64,000 nucleotides of DNA from Theobroma cacao (taxonomy: Eukaryota; Streptophyta; Magnoliopsida; Malvales; Malvaceae), in assembly GCF_000208745.1 (NCBI RefSeq), contig NC_030852.1, forward strand, positions 35,044,167 to 35,108,166, written 5' to 3'. Within the stretch, counting starts at the first letter, position 1; each line of letters starts with the position of its first letter. The notes beneath the pieces were generated by a model, which worked only from the letters and a program-made list of their open reading frames with translations, made no database searches and was not told the origin of the DNA. The translations under genes were made by a program, and so were the position numbers. Of the stretch, positions 1-11,001 are shown piece after piece.

Positions 1-1574
1 GACCATCGTGTTTTCTACACAACATGATACACGATAACTATAAGTAGAAAATACACTAAAAATATGTTTGGCCTGATTTTTTTTATATTAAAATTTATTA
101 TAAAGTTTTTATAAAAAATAATAATTTTTAAAATTAAATTAAAACTATTTGGTAAATTTGCTTTTTATAAGCTTTTTTTTATAGATAAGCTGTTTGGTAA
201 AACATTTTATATAAACTTTAATTTTGATTAAAATTACTATAAAATGTATTTAATAAATCAAGTAAAAAAATTGAATCAAATAAAAAAATGAGTGTGAAAA
301 AAATTATTTGTTTTTATTTTTTTAAAATTGATTTGTAATTTATGACATTTGGAGTTAAATAAAATTAATATTACATACAATGAAGAGAACCTATTGTGGT
401 ATTAATAATGGATCCAACTAGGTCAGGAAAATCACCCATTGATTTGACAATTATTTTTTTTATTGAAATCATCAATGCTAATTTCATACAAATACAAGTC
501 TATCAAAGTCTTGATATCCTCACTAATAAAGTTTCCAGCCATGAACAAAAAAGCTTTGACTTTTATATTTTTTTATTTTTTAATAGGTTATTTATTTTTT
601 CAAAGAGTATGGAATTCACTACTAAGAAGTTAATTCCTGTTGCTAAAGGAATTAAAATCTATTTCAATTTTCTTATAATGTAGCATATTGTTATACTTAA
701 AAGAGAAAATTATTTAAAATTGAGTTATCACAAACGAGTACAAATATTGATTTTTCAATTTTCATCTAATTTATCTCAATTACCATAAACCTATTTGACC
801 AATTATTTTAATCATAATTAACAAATATTCTATAAGAAGTTAAAAACAAATAAACATCACATAATTGTCATATCTAATAATAAATTGAGAAATATCCAAC
901 AATAAAAAGAGTTTTCAAAGCCAAAAAAAAGAATGATAAAAAATAAAAATAGTAAAANCAAAAAAAAGAATGATAAAAAATAAAATGTAAAACAAAATAG
1001 AAAAAAAGAAATAATACCGTAATACAATTTTGAATTTTTTGTTTTCTTTTTTCTTAATTTTTGTAACAATAAAAGAAAACCTTAGAAGGATAATTTGCAA
1101 AAAGGGGAGAGAAGAGGGAGATCCATAGGGAGAGAGGGAGGAGGTAGTTTTTGAGAGAAGATTTTTTGTAAAAAAAATAACTCTTTTAAGAAGCTAGCGT
1201 GTTTTTTAAAAAAAAAAAACTTTTTTAAGCTCCTTTTTTAAAATTTTATTTTAAAAAAAAAGTTATTTTTTTAAAAAAAAGTTATTTTTTTAAAAAATTT
1301 TAACAAAATACTGTTTGGTTAATTTCTACTTTTAAAAAGTAAATAAGTTAAAAATAAATTAAGTCAAACAAGCACTAAAGTATATAACTACAAGACAATT
1401 TTGCTTAGCATGAACTCACTTTTTTAAAAACAAAAAAATTGATCCCCTGTAGCTTTATCAAAAGTCAATGCTTGTGGCCATCCAAATAATGATTCTCATT
1501 TTGGAAATCATCCCATATAATTAAAATTTATACAAACAATAGATAACAATCATTTTAAGAGTTTAGTGCATTAA
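1..1574. other. AT-rich spacer, no supported gene
   Basis: Very AT-rich DNA without a credible coding region. The left part (about 60-240) and right part (about 1160-1378) carry similar motifs in opposite orientation (TTTGGTAAA / TTAACCAAAC and GTTTGGCCTGA / AAGTCAAAC), which may be worn ends of one transposon-like repeat, but no clear target duplication was found. A 27-bp A-rich unit at 922-948 recurs at 959-985, and the unknown base n958 lies between the copies, so the assembly there is uncertain. Short open frames in this stretch are low complexity. Confidence 0.6.
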
Positions 1575-2604
1575 TTGCGACACAATGGGAATGTTGCATT
1601 GTGTTTAAGCCACTCACCTATACAATTAGCATGGAAGGAATGCATGCATTTCGATGTAATCCCTAAACATATTGGACAAGTGTTGTCGTTTGGTCTTTGG
1701 AATTGTTGGCTTTCGCCTACGACTACGGTAGAATACATTTCAAAAGTTGATCTACTAAGACCATTTCAGCTGATTTCACGGTTGCTGATGTGTTAGAGAT
1801 TTCAGTGTTGGGATCCTAACGATGACTGCTGTCACCCTTTTGATTATACGTCCGATGATGCAAAAACAGATCGAGTTTCCTGCTGCAGCTACAAGCATGG
1901 CAGTGCCACGTTCTGCATTGCTTGGAAGACCTGAAATGCAAATTAGATTAAGTTAGAACTGAATGGCTAGGACTTCCTAGCTAATCAAAAGAGAAAACAA
2001 TTTACATTTTTCTTAGCGAGTAGCTATCAATGAAGTAGAGGCGGCAACTTTAGTCAAATCCTATTCTCAAAACATTAGAACCTTTTTTTGTTTTTGGATA
2101 TATGGCTCTTTGAAACTTTCACACCATTGACAATTCGGCTCTCTCCAAGTTGTTGTGATACGATTGTCAAGATACTCAGACATGAAGATAACGACAGGAA
2201 ATCTTTGTCCTTCCGTATGGGGAATTGGTGTACCGGATGAGTAATTGAGAATCGTGAAGCTTTGAAGGCAGAGTAGCTCAAGAGGAGTACCAGAAAGATC
2301 GAATCCCTGAAGGCCACGTTCTGCAATGCAATCACTTGGATCGCTTATCCAAATATATTGCCACATGTAATCGAGGATTTCGACCTTGAATTTACCGGAA
2401 AATGGAAACCTGATAATTGTTTCGTTTTTGCATGCCAGACTGAAGCCGGGATAGCCACAGCCATCGGGTTGGTCTATGAACTGAAAAGGGAGGCATAATG
2501 GACGACGGACCTGTCAGCAACCAGCCATCTTTGGTGGCTTGTTGATGGTTGAAGAAAGAAGAGAAAGGAGAAGAAGAAGAGTAGTTTGAAAGCAGCCATT
2601 TCAT
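1575..2604 (-). pseudogene. decayed tandem copy of the ATL21-like RING-H2 ligase gene
   Basis: The stretch matches the intact ligase gene at 5228-7232 in order and orientation but is broken by stops and frameshifts. 2604-2067 (read on minus) corresponds to exon 1: a signal-peptide-like start (MKWLLSNYSS), then pieces recognisable from the extracellular GUB_WAK domain (YIWISDPSDC, FDLSGTPLELL, REPNCQWC) that align with [17 protein letters not shown] and KPDCRSC of the intact gene. 1930-1575 corresponds to exon 2 and includes the decayed RING-H2 part. The intron acceptor (TTTCAG at 1936-1931) is still visible, and the intron has shrunk to about 130 bases against 849 in the intact gene. The transmembrane and RING parts cannot be read through in any single frame. 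A functional product is very unlikely. Confidence 0.8.
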
Positions 2605-3279
2605 GCTTTTTCTTTTCTTTTATTCGATTCTAGAATTTGTAGTTAATACCAGCCTAATGCTAAAGACTGAGCGGCTCCATTCTATACTTACCGAAAACTA
2701 TAAACATTCTGGGTTTTTTCCAGCTTTGGAGACAACAAGTAAGCAGTGAGTTAAACAAGAATTAAGGCTGTAGAATTTGTATTAGTCGGATAAACCAAGT
2801 AGGAATGAGACAAATTGGAAGCTGACCTTAAAAGTTATGTAGAGATAGCAAGTTCAGCAGCTATAAGCAGAGCAATTGGCTAAGTGATCTTAATTGATTC
2901 GTTGTCTATTACAAGTCAAAACGATTACGTGACCATCTTGTTTTTCTCACAGCATTACATCTGAAGCAATATCTGATAAAGGAAAAATTAGCACCATTAC
3001 AGTAATCTGGAATTTAAAGCTTTTACTGCCTTCTCTTCTTTTCCTTTTAATATGTGGATGAAATTAGTGTTCTGAGGTCTTAGCTGCATTATTTCTTGCT
3101 TGACTTGTTCCTCCCAATGACCCCTTTCCAAAAAGTAGTTTTTCTTCAGTACCCGACTATCGGTTGCTTCCTTTTGTAACATTTTGTTTACATAAATCAA
3201 TACTGGAAAATTATCTAATACATTGTTAGTAAAGTTTTTAAAGTTCTGTTAACCAAGTTAGAACTTAGAAGAATATCAC
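2605..3279. other. spacer upstream of the ligase pseudogene
   Basis: This stretch contains the former promoter side of the pseudogene and ordinary AT-rich DNA. A 67-codon open frame on the minus strand (3200-2997) has a non-random look (FLERGHWEEQVKQEI) but no recognised relatives and no visible splice partners, so it is not called as a gene. Confidence 0.5.
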
Positions 3280-3939
3280 CAGGGGCGGAGCCTCCTTATG
3301 TGATGGGGGCCATGGCCTCCCCAAAACTTTTAAAATTTTTTTTATAACATATAAAATTTTAAAAATCTTTTATGTGTTCTTTTAATAGTTCTTCAAAATA
3401 ATTTTTTATTTAATAATTAAAATAAATAAAAAATAACAAAATGATCTCAAATGTCTCCTTTAATTTTACCTTCCTTAAGTTTCTCTAAATATCTGTCTCT
3501 TTCTCTTCTCTTTTATCTTTTTATTTTTACTGTACTCTCTTCTCTATAATTTATTACCGAAACTGACTGCATTCTTCATTTCAAGAGAGGTTTATGAACT
3601 TGTTAGCTTAGACAAGGAAGGACGGAAACCACTCAACACCATTGTTTGAAATTAAGAGAAGGTAAGGTTTTCTTTTATCTTCTTTTTTCAATTTATAATA
3701 TTATTTTTATTTATATATTTTTTTGTTTCTATTCTATTTGCTTATATATTCTAAGTTTTTATAAATTCTCTTTTTCAAATTTTATAAACCATGAACCATG
3801 TTCTTTTCTTTCTTTTTTGTTATGTCATTTGTCAATTCTATCTTCTACTTGCTATGTTTTTTTTCTACTATATGGGTTTTATTTTCTATGATTTTAATCT
3901 CTAAAAATTAATAAATTATTATATAATTCTCAAATATAA

Positions 3940-4167
3940 GTTGTAGTATTGCATTGTTACTTAAAATTTCATTAATGTGTCAATTTTTTATTAATCCTGA
4001 CTATATAAGATAAAATTATATTGAATATATCTTTTTTATGTGCTTTACGTTTTATATTTAATTGAAAAGAAGTTATCTTTATATAAGAGAAAATTATGAA
4101 TCTTGTCTATAATATTTAACTATTTATATTTTATTTATTATAGTTTTATATTTAGTACTATAAGTTT
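3940..4167. repeat. direct repeat, copy A, inside the hAT element
   Basis: About 230 bases that align along their length, with scattered mismatches and small gaps, to copy B at 4524-4775. Shared landmarks are TAGTATTGCATTGTTA / TAGTATTACATTGTTA near the start and TTTAACTATTTATATTTTA near the end. The two copies flank the gypsy fragment. Confidence 0.7.
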
Positions 4168-4169
4168 NT

Positions 4170-4515
4170 GTACCTAGATCGCAGATCTATCTTAGAGAAA
4201 CATTGTGCTTCTTGTAGTTGATCAAATAAATCATCTATTCTTGGAAGGGGTACTTTTTCTTCACCGTTACCTTATTAAGTTGTCGCTAATCGATGCACAA
4301 TCTAAGCGACCCATCTTTCTTCTTTACAAAAGATAGCACAGGTGCTCCCCATGGTGAAACGCTAGGATGGATGAAGCCTTTATCAAACAGATCTTCTAAC
4401 TGGTCTTTAAGCTCTTTAAGCTCCGTAGGTGCCATTCTATATGGGGGTATGGATATAGGTCTAATGTCAGGGATCAAATCTATGCAAAATTCAATATCTC
4501 GCTCGGGAGGCAAAC
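4170..4515 (-). pseudogene. Ty3/gypsy reverse transcriptase fragment (dead)
   Basis: Read on the minus strand from 4515 this gives the N-terminal part of a Ty3/gypsy reverse transcriptase: [36 protein letters not shown], then [13 protein letters not shown]. The conserved Tyr codon after CID has become TAG, and a one-base loss near 4250 breaks the [14 protein letters not shown] region; KIDLRS is readable after it. Only about 115 codons remain, with no protease, RNase H or integrase and no LTRs nearby. It lies inside the hAT element between two diverged direct repeats. It may have been captured by the hAT element or inserted into it. Confidence 0.88.
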
Positions 4516-4523
4516 CATAAATT

Positions 4524-4775
4524 ATAGTATTACATTGTTATTTAAAATTTCATCAACGTATCATTTTTTTTTACTTATCTTGATTATGTAAGAGAAAACT
4601 AACTTGAGTATATTTTTTTATATGTTTTACATTTTATGTTTAGTTAAAATGAAATTTTCTCAAATATATAGTATTTAAATAATTCTGATTATATAAGAAA
4701 AATTATTAATCTTATATATCGTTTTTAACTATTTATATTTTACAAGTTATAGTTTTATATTTAGTTTCGTATTTC
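4524..4775. repeat. direct repeat, copy B, inside the hAT element
   Basis: Second, diverged copy of the repeat at 3940-4167 in the same orientation. The divergence (clearly over 20 percent by eye) means it is not a recent duplication and not simply the same sequence assembled twice. Confidence 0.7.
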
Positions 4776-5227
4776 TATTATCAATATTTTTATTTTTAAT
4801 TGAATTTAACATATTAATTTTTTAAAATTTTTAACTCTTATTCAACTATATTTGCCTTTTCAATAAAATTTGACTAGCTCCGCCTCTGACTATCACATAA
4901 CTTGTTATGATATATTTAAAATAATTAATAAATTAATACGATAAATAAAAAAATATGTGACAATAATTTAATTTTATTTATTAGTTGATATTTGTGATTA
5001 TGACATTTACATACCATTCCCATCTAACAAAAACTAGTATAAATAAAAACTAATCAGGAACTATTTTAAATAACCCAACACAAAAAAAATGGGAAGGGCA
5101 CATGTTTTTTTTTTTTTTCTATGAAAAAACCCAAAATCCATCAGCCACACAGCAAGAACTTCCCAAAACTCACATCCTCGGGGGTAACATATCTACACAG
5201 AAGCTGATAAATGTAAAATGATCTTGT

Positions 5228-7232
5228 CTATGCTGATAAGAGAGAAGATGATGATGAAGACGAAGAGGAGGATATTGACGGGGTAATTGGGGCAGATCCG
5301 CCAGGTGAGTTGCGACACAGTGGGCACGAAGCATTCATCTTTAGCCACGCATCTATGCAATTGGCATGGAAGTAATGGTTACACTCTGGTATAGTTCTCA
5401 ATGTCTCCTTGGGCTGGTACTCTGATAAGCATATGGGGCAAGTGTTGTCGTTAGGCTTTGGAAGACGCCCGCTGTCGCCAAGCTTAGTCTTAGGGTAGGA
5501 TTCAATGGTTGGACCGTCGAGTCCTGTTATGATAGCTGCCGGTAAAGGGGAGATTGATGTGGAGAATTCAGTGCTGGGGAGGTTGCGCTGACGTGCGTAA
5601 GCTCTCACTCGGCTACCGACGAAGGAAACGAGCCCAATTAGGCATAAGAGTCCTGGAATTCCAACGCCTATGGTAATACCATACTTGGCACTCCTAGGAA
5701 GGCCAGCTGCAATGTGAAACTAATTCAGGGGAAAATAGAAAAATCAAGGTCCAAGCTCTCTGTTTCAAAATATTGACCAGGGGACCGTGACGTTTTAACA
5801 ACAGATCTCAAATAAAATGTTTCAGTTGTTTCGGAGGAGTTTAATTTGACTTGATGACTGGCGACATTTATGCATTTCAAAGCACCTACAGCAACGTTGA
5901 TCTTTCTTTCTTTTTGCTCTGCAGCACCGTCGCCTTGAAGCTGTAAAGAATGAGACCAACACCTTTGTTTTGATTATAAAAATATGTGGACTCTAAATTA
6001 ATGATCTGGGTTGCTTTCTCAACCACAAAACAGTGTCCTATCTAATGGATTGTGACAGTGGGATCCCAGGATCCTTCCAGCTGCACCAGATCATAAATTC
6101 GACTCTAGTAACGTTTTGACTTTGATCAATCATCTCTTCCATTTTAAGTTTTACTCAAAAACGACACCTTCTGATACAATTTTCTTTTTTTTGAATAGTA
6201 GTTGTTATTAAGCCGCAGCAGCCCAGGAATGCCACAAAAAGTCGGAGGCTAGCAGCCAAAGACTCTCCGTGGCATACTGCAAAACCTTCTGATACAATTT
6301 AAAAGACAGAAGATGATACTAATACAAGAAAGAACCAATTGACATCGTCATGATTTCAATGACTTAGGATCCAACTAAAACGTTTTAAGCCAATACCCTT
6401 ATTCCAATTAGATATAATAGTCATGATAAACAATTTATTCTATATATATCATTAAGAATTCATGAAGTTGGTCTTAATATAAATGCAAATAAAGTGATTT
6501 GAAGTCCGCCGTTTCAGAACAGAACACAAATCATAGCGTTGTTAGTATTAACATACCTTGGCTTGGCAGATTAAAGCACCCAATTTCCTGACTAGCTCTA
6601 TTCTTGAACCCACAATCCCCTCGACGTTCAACACATGACCTACAGTCGGGTTTGTACCATTCTAACCGGACCCCTTCCGCCCAGCCATACCAAGCAAATG
6701 GAACAGTAACGGTCTTTATAGAATGGCATGTAGACGGCAAACCACTGTCAGAATCCATAAAAGACTCGATTTCGTAAGCTACAACAGAGTAATTATCATT
6801 GCTAAGACATCGAATTCGCCTTAACCCAGCCTCAGCTACTGCTCCAGTAGAGCAATTGAAGAACGTCAAGGTATGCCAGACTTCTGAGACAAAAGGAGTT
6901 CCTGATATGTCGAAAGACTCCATGAACCGTTTAGGGAGACAGAAATCAGGGTCGTTGATCCATATCTGTTGGGTCTCGTAATTGATGAATCTGACTGTGA
7001 ATTCTCCGGATTTCGGAAGTTTAAGAACTAGTGCTCCCGTTTTATTGCTGCAGGAAAGACCAAAACCCGGATAGCTGCAACGACCATTTCGGTTACCGTC
7101 AGGGTTCAGCCCGAAAGGAAACTTAACCCCTGATTCACCGCCTGGGCATGACGATGGACAAGTTTGAGCACTCGTTGGTTTTTGAAGGAATAGTGAAAAG
7201 CAGAGGAGCCACAGAAATGTTAGGTGAGGCAT
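5228..7232 (-). CDS. ATL21: ATL20/21/22-type RING-H2 E3 ubiquitin ligase with GUB_WAK ectodomain
   Basis: Two exons on the minus strand, 7232-6557 and 5706-5228 (donor CAAG|GTATGT, acceptor TTGCAG), give 384 aa, the usual size of this ATL subfamily. Residues 1-22 form a signal peptide. About 25-225 is a cysteine-rich GUB_WAK_bind ectodomain ([35 protein letters not shown]). About 236-255 is a membrane helix, 287-298 carries the ATL GLD motif ([12 protein letters not shown]), and 315-356 is a RING-H2 finger with all eight ligands (CPIC...C-H-H-C...CPLC). The tail has a run of ten serines ([10 protein letters not shown]). Ligases of this type sit in a plasma or endosomal membrane with the RING in the cytosol and pass ubiquitin from an E2 to targets. 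The natural ligand and target are unknown. A decayed copy lies downstream at 1575-2604, and a retroposon sits in the 849-base intron. Confidence 0.93.
6166..6300 (-). mobile_element. SINE-like retroposon in the ligase intron, with 17-bp target duplication
   Basis: The 17-bp sequence ACCTTCTGATACAATTT occurs at 6166-6182 and again, perfectly, at 6284-6300. Between them lies a GC-richer 101-bp insert that, read on the minus strand, ends in an A-rich tail (TATTCAAAAAAAAGAAA). Perfect long target duplication plus a 3' A tail is the signature of LINE-assisted retroposition. The body does not look like a protein gene or a tRNA; it is either a short SINE or a 5'-truncated one. The perfect duplication implies a recent insertion. 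Confidence 0.8.
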
Positions 7233-7554
7233 CTTGCTGCTTGAAGAAGAACGTTAACGTGCTAAGGCCTTGCTCCGGGATTTAACTAGCTAGCGGCCCA
7301 TGGCATAGAGGCTTTCAAGTTAGGACTTCAGAGATGATTGGCGTGGAACTTTGGATGGTTTCTCTATAATTGGAAAGCGGTGCAGTTTTTACAATTTGGT
7401 TTATATGTCTCAATTGGACAAGTCGATAAACTGATGTTATTTTGGGAATTTGGTTCTTTTTAGTTTCATTTTTTTTGAGGTGGTCAAGTTCTTGTAACTG
7501 TCAAAGGAAGTATACCTCTTCTCCCCTTTTCCACCGACGTTTGTTTATTTTTTA

Positions 7555-7870
7555 CTTAATTTGTTAAAAAACTTTTCAATTATTTAAAAAATTTCAAATA
7601 AATATTTATTTTTTATTTCATTTAATTAAATATCTATATTTTTTTTTAGGACTATATAAATTCTAATAACTAATTATGGATTAATTATCATGACTCAAAA
7701 AATAAATGGTGGAATATCATGTGAGCATGTTATTATGTCACAATAACATATTATTTTGATTTATGATAACTAATTTGTTAATCATAATCATTATTTAATT
7801 CAAAATAAAAATATAAAAATTTAATTAATTAAAAAATTAAATATTTTAATAATTTAAAATTTTTTATTTT
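7555..7870. repeat. AT-rich MITE-like block
   Basis: Extremely AT-rich stretch with imperfect inverted ends and the internal style (TTAATTAT, TATGATAAC, AATATTTTAATAATTTAAAA) seen in the longer blocks at 8335-8812, 24700-25010 and 33690-34085. The borders are approximate and no target duplication was identified. Confidence 0.45.
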
Positions 7871-8334
7871 AAATTTTAAATTTATCTTATAAGTATTTGC
7901 AATTGGATTATTAGATTGTTGACATAGTCAAACAATGTATAAACCTAGCATAGAGCAAGATGCTAGTGGGAAACTTAATATGATAACTAAAATAATGGGT
8001 TGGGTCTTTAAGAATTTATGAATATTAAAGTGTATTAATTATAGGTTTGATAATTTTGTAGAAATATATAAAAATTGATAGTTAAGGTATTCCCTGAAGT
8101 TTCACCATGCATTTAATAATCGGCTGTTTAAATCAGGCTTCCACACCCTTTGAAGATCTTTTCGTCCGATTGCAAAGCAAATAGTAAACAAACATTGACA
8201 TCTAATTAAAAAATTAATTAGTCAAAATAATCAACAAAAAATTACAAAGATGGTAACACGTTAGTATCATGAGTTGAGGTTACCATAGCATACCAACGGT
8301 TTAGATGTTCTCGCTACAAGTGTTCGATAATGGA

Positions 8335-8812
8335 TCAACAAGAGAATTTGATTTATTTTTTATATAATATTTAAAAATTTTAAATAAATTTTTATTTTTT
8401 ATTATATTTAAATAAAATTTTAATTTTAATTTTAAATCAAATAAATTTTTAATTTTTATTTTGAATCGAATAAATTTTTATATTTTAATTTTAAGTCAAA
8501 TAAATTTTTATAAATGTTACTTATCATTTTATATCACATAATGATAATATAACATTCTGACATGTTATAATAAATAATAACGTGACATATTAAAATAATA
8601 TGATCATATTACATATAACATTTTTTTTCCTCCACATGTCAATATTATATGAATATAAAATGATAAATGATAATTTGATTAATAACAATTAATCAATCAT
8701 TAATTATAAAAATTTATTTAAATAAAATAAAAATTTAAAAAAACTTGATTAAAAATAAAAAAAATAAAATTTTTAAATAATTTATAATTTTTTAATATTA
8801 TATCATTTTTAT
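8335..8812. repeat. imperfect palindrome, MITE-like
   Basis: About 470 bases whose left half (AATATTTAAAAATTTTAAAT... ACTTATCATTTTATAT) recurs inverted in the right half (ATAAAATGATAAATGATAAT ... AAAATTTTTAAATAATTTAT). The central motif TTACTTATCATTTTATA also occurs in the blocks near 24760 and, as a variant, near 33820, so these are copies of one family. No coding capacity. Confidence 0.6.
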
Positions 8813-10588
8813 TTTTCTTTCTTTCCTCTCGTTATTAGTCAACTTAATTTGTTTTCAAGTCTTTACATCCGATTAAAACAGACCAATTCAAAGTTCAAAC
8901 AATGAAAAACAATATCGAAAACTGTTATGTTCATTCCTCCTTTTCTTTGTTTTCTGTTTGTCCACTTTCATATTTTCATATGTTAGTGCGCAGTAAAATA
9001 CAAGTCAGAAACGTGTTGAACCATTTCGTTAAAATTATTGATTAAAAAAATGGAATTTTGTAAATTTTTTCTGGAATCGTGAATCAGTCAATGAAGAAAC
9101 ATAGAATAGAAAAATCAGCCAATGCATTATTAATCAAAGGTTTGCGTCATCATTGCAGCTTATTTTCTGCAGAATCGACACGGTCGCCACCTTTCTGTTT
9201 TTGCCATGTCAAGGTTTAACTATTAGGTAACATTTTGGAGTTCACCAAGATAAGGTTTGGATGGTTACTTGACATGACTTGGCGTTTATTTCTTCAAATT
9301 TTTTAATTATTAATTGTAAAATGTAGGAAGATTTACTAGAGAGAAACTTGATATTATAATTAAAAAATATAATAAATATAATTATATTCCAAACGAAGTT
9401 TATTTTCCTCCGCTACAAATTTCAAAGCATCTAGTCATGGACTTTGCGGCCAGCAAGGTCATAGTTTTGTCCGCATTGCAATCACTGCTTGACCGAATTA
9501 CGCGGTAAAGATTAAAGATCAAAGCTTGCTCAGACCTCAGACTCAGAGAATAGCTTGAGCATAGGAGCCGGTCATTAAACCTGATCATGCGAATCTGCCA
9601 AATCCGTCGGCGTTTAAGCCAGCCAGCCAGCCAGTAGCCTCCATATTAAGCGAAATTGCGTCAAAACCTCTTACTCATTGGGCTGAAGCCGGTGTAGTCC
9701 AAGTAAAGTCTCCAAGAAATTTGAGTCTTGAACCACGGACTTCCGCCTGTGCGGAGTTTGGGTACTTGGGTCATATCGTTTTCAGCTTGAAAAGAAGTTG
9801 AGTTCAGTTGCGGCTCAAACCAGTACTGGACCACAAATGTTGGTATTGGAAAATCTAAATGCTGGATGGCCCATTGGACCTAAACTAAACGCCTCAACAC
9901 ATAATTATCTATTTCATATTTTTTTATTTCACATGTCATAAATCTTACTCTTCTAACATGAGGCCGAGAGTTTTGAGTCTTAAATTTTGATTGTTGGGAT
10001 GTTTGATAAGGAAACCTCACCACATTATTGTTTATCAATATTTACCTATGAGCTTTCATGTCATGAATTTTACACGGTCAATCAACTAAGAACTTGAATT
10101 ACTTATTACACTTAAAAGGCAAGCAAGTAAGCAAGTAGGTAACTAGTAATTAGAATTGTTTAAATTTGGTTTTGATTTCCATAAAAAAAACAAAAATATT
10201 ACTAAAAAAAATTACTTTATTTTTTAACAAGGTGTACCATTCAAAATTGTATTTGTATCAAACAATATACTAATGTTAGTCAATTTAAAAAAGATTTGCA
10301 TTTTGTTTATTAATTTATATATGGTAGTATGTTGTCATGAAAGTTACTTATAAAAGTGTCACGACAACATACATTGTCAAGTTAGGTTTTTGGAAAAAAA
10401 TAATGATTCTGTGATAAAAAACGGGAATCAAGACACAAGAAAAATCCCAATTTTTTTTTATAATTCAAAAAAAAAAATTGTCCCAATTATAAAAATTTGG
10501 GGATGAATGAGAAAAAAAGAAAATACTAACAATCAACAAATTGGAGGGAACGGACCACGTAGTTTGATTCCACTAGGGCACAATTGTG

Positions 10589-10644
10589 GCGGGAAAATGT
10601 CCGTACGTGCTTCCTTGCCACTTTATTTTACTTGTATGTATAAA
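10589..10644 (+). promoter_or_regulatory. UBR7 core promoter: E2F-like site and TATA box
   Basis: GCGGGAAA at 10589-10596 (TTTCCCGC on the other strand) fits the E2F consensus TTTSSCGC. TATAAA lies at 10639-10644, which would place the start of transcription near 10670. A 5' UTR intron then runs from 10802 (AG|GTAACT) to 10951 (TTTCAG). The E2F match is by sequence only. Confidence 0.5.
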
Positions 10645-11001
10645 CCTTACCTCCTCCTCTCTCAATTTCTCAATCCCCAAACGTTGTTCATTTCTTCTCA
10701 TTTCCCACTTCGCGTTTCTCCAACAGAAATCTAAATCGCTAAATCAACAATCTAATCCCTGATCAACCGCCTTAAAATCTGTTAATTGCGAGATTAGAAA
10801 GGTAACTTTTTTTTTTCCAATGTTAGGGTTTCTGGTTATGGGGAACAACTCGAGGTTTCCCCAAACGAGTAAATAGGAATATCCGTTTACTTTCAGAAAT
10901 GTTTCGCTGAGTTTCTTCTTTTTTTTTCTTCCTTTTTGCATTGAATTTCAGGTGCGAGGAGTGGAGATTTTGATATTGAGGATCCTGGTGATCTGGGGAA
11001 A

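Larger units (their letters stand above)
3280..4888. mobile_element. non-autonomous hAT-type DNA transposon
   Basis: The element starts CAGGGGCGGAGC at 3280 and ends with the inverted partner (CAGAGGCGGAGC read from 4888 backwards), 11 of 12 matching. It is flanked by an 8-bp target duplication, AATATCAC (3272-3279) against ACTATCAC (4889-4896), 7 of 8 matching. CAG-starting short TIRs with an 8-bp duplication are typical of hAT elements. The 5' end has the GGGGGCCATGGCC motif common just inside such ends. No transposase frame is visible, so the 1609-bp copy is non-autonomous. Inside lie two diverged direct repeats (about 3940-4167 and 4524-4775) with a gypsy reverse-transcriptase fragment between them. 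The unknown base n4168 sits at the left edge of that fragment, so a join made during assembly cannot be excluded. Confidence 0.8.
7233..10638. other. 3.4-kb spacer with AT-rich repeats, no supported gene
   Basis: Spacer between the ligase promoter and the UBR7 promoter. It holds palindromic AT-rich MITE-like blocks (listed separately), a less AT-rich stretch at about 9400-9900 without recognised coding content, and a small (CCAG)n run near 9620-9635. A 62-codon minus frame at 9588-9400 has no recognised motif and no splice partners. Confidence 0.6.

Noticed and set aside
396..683. 95-codon plus-strand frame
   Set aside because: AT-rich, low-complexity translation with long Phe/Ile runs, within a suspected repeat.
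45..1378. Possible large transposon with GTTTGGC / GTCAAAC ends
   Set aside because: The ends match only loosely and no convincing target duplication was found; noted as repeat-like only.
2997..3200. 67-codon minus-strand frame with charged composition
   Set aside because: No recognised family, no start context and no partner exons; not shared with the intact ligase locus.
9400..9588. 62-codon minus-strand frame in a GC-richer patch
   Set aside because: No motif, no splice context; composition alone is not enough.
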